Position numbers and translations under genes: made by a program. The notes beneath the pieces were generated by a model that saw only the letters and a list, made by a program, of their open reading frames with translations, was not told the origin of the DNA and ran no database searches. A stretch of 9,678 bases of DNA from Bacteroidota bacterium (lineage in GTDB: Bacteria > Bacteroidota > Bacteroidia > J057): NCBI GenBank assembly GCA_003696875.1, contig RFHL01000992.1:1-9678 (forward strand), read 5' to 3'. Positions 6,866 to 9,678 of this stretch are shown here, in pieces. How positions within the stretch are numbered: position 1 is the first letter of the stretch; every line of letters starts with the position of its first letter.

Positions 6866-8098
6866 TTATCGGCTAAATCTATAGGCAAACCCCGCCTGCA
6901 GACGGAGGGTCGAGAAAGCAAGAGGGCCGGTGACGCTGGCGAGACGCCAGTGCAGTTCTGCCTGTAGCTGGATGCGCTTTCCGATACTCAGGCCTGCCAT
7001 GGCACCTGGAAACAGACGGGGCATCTGTGCCCCGATAAGGTCTTGCGTCTTTTCCTGTGCGTGTTCCGGGATAGAGGTGCCGTTTACCACTTCCCTGTAT
7101 CGATATATGGCTTCGGCCGTCCGGGATAGACCATACGAACCGGTAGCAGCCAGCCGGACACTGATCCAGGCTCCTTGATATTGATACCCGCCCATGGCTT
7201 CTATCAGCGTACTGGTAAACACCTGGGCAGTATCCCAGTAGGCATCAAACTGATACTCCGGGTCCCGGTAGTGTTCGGTCTTCAGCGCCTGCCAACGTGT
7301 GCGTACAGCCTGGGCGCCGACTAGTATCTGGTGTGGGCCTTTGACCCGAATCCCGGCCTGAGTACCTATCTGAAGGTTGTAAAGCGCCGCATAACTGGCC
7401 ATGTCCGGCTGAACATGTGTGGAAAAGGTATTGTGAGGGAGGTCCCGACCTTGCTGAATGCTTTGCCATTGGCCCAGCGTATCCATTCCCGGACCGATAG
7501 CGGTCGTGGCGTGAGCCCCGGCATGTAAGACCAGAATAAGCCTGGCCGATGAGGGCACTTCGGGAAGAGGAGAGACAAATGTAGGTTCCTCTTTTCCTTC
7601 GAGAGGAATCGTTGCAGGCGCATCAGCGGGTTCTGAATTGGTCCTGGGGGCAGGTTCCTCCACCATTTCTGGGAGCGAGGCATTCGGAATGAAGACTTCC
7701 TCGTATCCATTTTCAAAACGAATACGGTCCAGGTCCGCCTTGTTTACCCGCTGGTTGTTACCCAAGCTATCTACATAGACGACGGTTTCAATGCCAATCT
7801 CCAGGACTTTGCCCCTTTTTAGCGCCCCTGAATGAAACAGAATCTCATCCGGTGTTGGGTGGGTGTACCATTCTTCGTACCCATTGGCATAGACAATACG
7901 GACCACCTGCTGGATGGGAACGTTGGCTTCTGTTCCGAAGGGTTCGTTGTAAGGGAGATATTTGATCCGGTCTGGATGGACTTCTTGTACTGAAACCTGC
8001 AGTATGGTACCATCATTGAGATAGACTTGATCCTGAGCCCAAGCATAGTGGGGCCATCCTATACAGGCCAAGCCAATCATGAAAAGAAATAGGCGCAT
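6866..8098 (-). CDS. Outer-membrane beta-barrel protein with two tandem N-terminal small beta domains
   Basis: This 410-residue protein has a signal peptide at residues 1-21 (cut after HYAWA, before QDQVYL). Two copies of a ~55-residue domain follow. Copy one (23-79) opens 'DQVYLNDGTIL' and closes 'VVRIVYANGYEEWY'. Copy two (84-138) opens 'DEILFHSGALKRGKV' and closes 'LDRIRFENGYEEVF'. This 'G...V.EI...I.Y......I...dI.rI.y.NGyeEvF' pattern recurs in many exported Bacteroidota proteins; I know no defined function. A Pro/Glu-rich linker (140-186) leads to a region (187-410) of alternating polar/hydrophobic strands rich in Tyr, Trp and Gly. It ends 'LQAGFAYRFSR', with aromatics near the C-terminus as in outer-membrane barrels; its size would suit about 8-10 strands. 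The ATG at 8098 is preferred over upstream in-frame starts (to 8152) because it begins the signal peptide. It is the first gene of the pair with the large lipoprotein, which suggests an envelope complex. The upstream region carries repeats and alternative hairpins. Confidence 0.8.
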   Translation of the reverse strand: MRLFLFMIGLACIGWPHYAWAQDQVYLNDGTILQVSVQEVHPDRIKYLPYNEPFGTEANVPIQQVVRIVYANGYEEWYTHPTPDEILFHSGALKRGKVLEIGIETVVYVDSLGNNQRVNKADLDRIRFENGYEEVFIPNASLPEMVEEPAPRTNSEPADAPATIPLEGKEEPTFVSPLPEVPSSARLILVLHAGAHATTAIGPGMDTLGQWQSIQQGRDLPHNTFSTHVQPDMASYAALYNLQIGTQAGIRVKGPHQILVGAQAVRTRWQALKTEHYRDPEYQFDAYWDTAQVFTSTLIEAMGGYQYQGAWISVRLAATGSYGLSRTAEAIYRYREVVNGTSIPEHAQEKTQDLIGAQMPRLFPGAMAGLSIGKRIQLQAELHWRLASVTGPLAFSTLRLQAGFAYRFSR

Positions 8099-8110
8099 GG
8101 AACAAGCTGA

Positions 8111-8136
8111 ATACTGCCCTCCCAGCAGTATGGGAG
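8111..8136 (-). promoter_or_regulatory. Two overlapping, mutually exclusive hairpins in the leader of the barrel/lipoprotein operon
   Basis: Hairpin A pairs ATACTGC (8111-8117) with GCAGTAT (8125-8131) around a 7-base loop. Hairpin B pairs CTCCCA (8119-8124) with TGGGAG (8131-8136) around a 6-base loop. The A loop contains most of the left arm of B, and the B loop contains most of the right arm of A, so both cannot form together. On the minus strand they lie 12-38 bases before the ATG at 8098, and the only purine-rich SD-like stretch (GGGAGGG in the minus sense) lies inside them. This could be a leader switch or simply a protein-binding operator. Confidence 0.4.
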
Positions 8137-8190
8137 AGGCGAAATGAGGCATCGGATGAGATAGCAGTATGATGGGATCGCAGTATGATG
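8125..8190. repeat. Short direct repeats of GCAGTATG upstream of the barrel/lipoprotein operon
   Basis: GCAGTATGATG occurs at 8164-8174 and 8180-8190, a tandem arrangement with 16-bp period (about one and a half helical turns). The shorter core GCAGTATG occurs at 8125-8132, and an inverted copy ATACTGC at 8111-8117. GATGAGA also occurs twice, at 8155-8161 and 8187-8193. Four copies of a 7-bp core within 80 bp, all upstream of one operon, could be a cluster of regulator sites; the sequence alone cannot tell this from a local duplication. Confidence 0.55.
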
Positions 8191-8488
8191 AGAAGGTCAG
8201 GCTGGCCTTCTTGTTCTCTAAAATAAGGCAATATTGGGAAAGGAAAAATATTTTTTATCAAATTAGGGGCGTCCCACAAGCCGCCCCACCCAGGACCCCC
8301 GGCCTCACTAGGGAGGACCAGGGGCCACAGTCCCGAACCACTCGGGAAAGTTTGGATCTTATTACAGCCAGGTAAGAGAGGGAATAAGGGGGCTCCGTGC
8401 GGTTTTGGTCTGCTTGCGCTTCGCCCCCTTTTCCTCAAATCCCTGCTTACGTATGATCAGGTGAGGATCGAGCTTCCTGGTGAAGTCT
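8191..8488. other. Non-coding stretch with an AT-rich segment and several possible stems
   Basis: I see no supported gene here. An AT-rich tract at about 8219-8265 stands out against a GC-rich genome and is the best place for the leftward operon's promoter; TATTTTAG on the minus strand (8225-8218) matches seven of eight positions of TAnnTTTG, but no -33 partner is spaced correctly. Possible stems are GGGGCG (8266-8271) with CGCCCC (8282-8287), TCCCGA (8331-8336) with TCGGGA (8342-8347), and a long-range pair AAGGGGGC (8386-8393) with GCCCCCTT (8423-8430) enclosing 29 bases. The first, followed on the minus strand by a T/A-rich run, could end leftward transcription coming from the receptor remnant. 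Short open frames here have no signal or domain. Confidence 0.4.
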
Positions 8489-8553
8489 CGCCTCTCATCC
8501 TCCTGAGCGTAGCGAAGTCCCGCTTGCGGGATCGCCTCTCACTTCTCGCCTCT
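8489..8553. repeat. Heptamer-like repeat interrupted by a 35-bp palindromic insert
   Basis: CGCCTCTCA occurs at 8489-8497 and 8533-8541, and CGCCTCT again at 8547-8553, where the run TCGCCTC / TCACTTC / TCGCCTC has a 7-bp period. Between the first two copies sits a 35-bp stretch (8498-8532). It contains CCTGAGCGTAGCGAAG and ends in the palindrome TCCCGC-TT-GCGGGA (8518-8531). Similar 'GAGCGTAGCGAAG' strings are, from memory, frequent intergenic repeats in Bacteroidota genomes. The 9-bp flanking copies could be a target-site duplication or just part of the heptamer array. It lies immediately after the stop of the receptor remnant. Confidence 0.5.
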
Positions 8554-8563
8554 AGCCATCTCA

Positions 8564-9094
8564 TCAGAAGTCTACCTGGAAGCTGAAGACTGGAATCAGA
8601 CCGGCTTGGTAGCGGGTGTAGATCCCCCCGGCGCCGTTGTTCATCCAGGCGTTCCAGCTGTCTTCCAGCACATTTTGATGATTGGTGGCGTTTTGCACGT
8701 CCAGGGAGAACAGATAGGCCAGCTTCCGGTTCCAGCGGTAGGCGATCCGGAGATCGGTGCGGAAGTAGTTGCCGCGGGTCTGGGTCCAGGCTTGGTCTTC
8801 GTCATAGACCACGACGTCGCCATAGGACAGTTCCTCGTCAATGGCCTGGTATCGCAGGCCTCCGTTCAGGACGACGCGGGCGCTCGTCATCAGAGAGCTG
8901 TTTTCCCCGATCGGCCATTCCTTGCCGCCCATGGCGCTCAGGCCAAAGTTGCCGTTGTACTTGGTATCAAAGACCTTATCCGGAATCAGCGTCGTGTAGG
9001 TCGAGTTGTACAGCGAGCCGGTCAGGAGGAAGAAGGTGCCCTTGCCGATGGACTTTTGCACGGTCACATCCACACCAATGTTTTGGTCGGTCCC
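8564..9094 (-). pseudogene. 3' remnant of a TonB-dependent receptor (5' part missing)
   Basis: About 175 residues match the last strands of a Bacteroidota TonB-dependent outer-membrane receptor: 'GTDQNIGVDVTVQKSIGKGTFFLLTGSLY', 'YNGNFGLSAMGGKEW', 'VVLNGGLRYQAID', 'YFRTDLRIAYRWNRKLAYLFSLDVQNATNHQN', and the final 'FSFQVDF' with the C-terminal Phe needed for barrel insertion. Complete receptors of this kind run to 700-900 residues with a regulatory-like domain, plug and 22-strand barrel; here all of that upstream is absent. The frame stays open to about 9199, where a TAA (9200-9202) ends it, but the residues coded upstream of 9094 (RGLEGRAERGSGARRAEDG) are Arg/Gly/Glu-rich, unlike a barrel. They come from a GC-rich palindromic segment. 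A GTG at 9163 could start a 199-residue protein, but it would lack a signal peptide. I read it as a decayed fragment left by deletion, insertion or rearrangement; an assembly join is possible. Confidence 0.8.
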
Positions 9095-9190
9095 TTGCGG
9101 GGTTCCGTCCTCCGCCCTGCGGGCTCCGGACCCGCGCTCCGCTCGGCCCTCCAGGCCCCTCACCCCGCACGAGCCATCCCGGCCAGGACG
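9092..9190. repeat. GC-rich palindromic segment joined to the receptor remnant (possible dispersed repeat)
   Basis: This ~100-bp stretch is strongly GC-rich and packed with short inverted repeats: CCC-TTGC-GGG at 9092-9101, GCGGG (9119-9123) with CCCGC (9131-9135) around a loop containing TCCGGA, and GGCCCTCCAGGCC near 9145-9157. It interrupts the receptor homology at about 9092 and ends shortly before the start of the TPR gene. The hyphenated small stems and absence of coding sense resemble a non-coding dispersed repeat element. Whether it recurs elsewhere in the genome cannot be seen here. Confidence 0.45.
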
Positions 9191-9234
9191 AGCGCGGCAT
9201 TATTCCGTACCTTTATCCTTATTTGTCCCAGCCC

Positions 9235-9678
9235 ATGAACCCAACCCCCACGCTCCCCAAACTCCTGCTCGGGCTCTCGATCATCGGACTTCTTGCCTGC
9301 GCGCCCACCCGGCGCCCGGCTTCGGCGGCCCGCTGGGAGGCCCAGCTCCGCCAGGCCGAGCGCAGCCTGCGGCAGGATACCACCGCCCAGGCCTTTCGCC
9401 TGCGGGCGCAGGCGCACCACCAGCTAGGCGACTACGAGGCCGCCGCCGCGGACTATGCCCAGGCCGCCCGGCGCGACAGCGCTCCCGCCGCCGACTGGCA
9501 CGCCCGGGCGAGGGCCCTGCTCGCCCTCGGCGAGCCGGTGGCAGCGCGCCTCAGCCTTGAGCAGGCCCTGGCGGCCGACAGCCTTTTCCTGCCTGCCTGG
9601 CAGGACCTGGGCTTCGTCTACCTTCAGATTGGCCAACCCGCCGCGGCCATTTCCCCCCTTAGCCAGGCCATCGCCCTC
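9235..9678 (+). CDS. TPR-repeat lipoprotein, N-terminal part (runs off the window)
   Basis: The frame opens at ATG 9235 and stays open for 148 codons to the window edge. Residues 1-22 (MNPTPTLPKLLLGLSIIGLLAC) are a lipoprotein signal with Cys22 in an LLAC lipobox. After a short linker the protein becomes Ala/Gln/Arg-rich and helical, with tetratricopeptide-type repeats: 'FRLRAQAHHQLGDYEAAAADYAQAARRDS', 'WHARARALLALGEPVAARLSLEQALAADS' and 'LPAWQDLGFVYLQIGQPAAAISPLSQAIAL'. Each shows the TPR spacing of small and bulky residues (for example A..LG.YEAA...Y..A). TPR lipoproteins act as protein-binding scaffolds in the envelope; the partner is unknown. A -7-like TACCTTTA lies at 9208-9215, 20 bases before the start. 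GC is very high (46 of 60 in the line at 9421). It is divergent from the receptor remnant. The missing C-terminus could hold another domain. Confidence 0.85.
   Translation, partial: MNPTPTLPKLLLGLSIIGLLACAPTRRPASAARWEAQLRQAERSLRQDTTAQAFRLRAQAHHQLGDYEAAAADYAQAARRDSAPAADWHARARALLALGEPVAARLSLEQALAADSLFLPAWQDLGFVYLQIGQPAAAISPLSQAIAL

Noticed and set aside
8125..8190. GCAGTATG repeats as a CRISPR array
   Set aside because: The units are 8-11 bp with unequal spacing of 5-31 bp and no cas gene is present.
8606..9238. Open frame of 210 codons on the plus strand
   Set aside because: It is antisense to the receptor remnant; the minus-strand frame has clear barrel-strand motifs and the terminal Phe.
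9006..9560. Open frame of 184 codons on the plus strand
   Set aside because: It crosses the receptor remnant, the GC-rich segment and the start of the TPR gene in a different frame, and reads as Pro/Arg/Ala-rich nonsense.

Overview
The window looks like a chromosomal segment from a GC-rich member of the Bacteroidota, possibly near the Saprospiria/Lewinella group. The phylum call rests on the gene content: secreted proteins with carboxypeptidase-regulatory-like domains, the tail of a TonB-dependent receptor, several lipoproteins, a beta-barrel with the 'NGYEEvF' small-domain repeats common in this phylum, and weak or absent Shine-Dalgarno sequences. The genus is a guess. Every protein here with a visible N-terminus carries a signal peptide, so the whole window is cell-envelope or secreted biology.

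Layout, left to right. (1) 2-214 (+) is the C-terminal end of a protein with a CBM9-like sugar-binding domain. (2) 245-967 (-) is a lipoprotein of unknown function, convergent with the first gene. (3) A 300-base divergent spacer leads to 1268-2248 (+), a lipoprotein sugar-binding protein of the RbsB type with no transporter genes beside it. (4) 2234-3142 (-) is a lipoprotein of a family I recall being labelled, probably wrongly, 'septum formation inhibitor Maf'. It overlaps the previous gene tail-to-tail by 15 bp. (5) 3275-4546 (+) is a secreted carboxypeptidase-regulatory-like protein, followed by a strong hairpin that probably terminates transcription from both sides. (6) 6866-8098 (-) and 4602-6830 (-) form a likely two-gene operon: an outer-membrane barrel with two tandem small N-terminal domains, then a 742-residue multidomain lipoprotein. 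(7) 8099-8563 has no gene but holds short repeats, two mutually exclusive hairpins just upstream of the operon, and a heptamer-like repeat interrupted by a palindromic insert. (8) 8564 to about 9094 (-) is the last ~175 residues of a TonB-dependent receptor, cut off at its 5' side against a very GC-rich palindromic segment. (9) 9235-9678 (+) starts a TPR-repeat lipoprotein that runs off the window.

No pathway links all the genes. Most are single transcription units facing each other or facing apart, and only the barrel/lipoprotein pair reads as a functional unit. That pair is also clearly lower in GC (about 52-53% in lines sampled by hand) than its neighbours (72-77% in sampled lines), so it may have a different history. 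The most interesting parts are the operon and its upstream repeat region, and the receptor remnant with its abrupt GC-rich junction. I saw no tRNA, rRNA, CRISPR array, transposase or phage gene.
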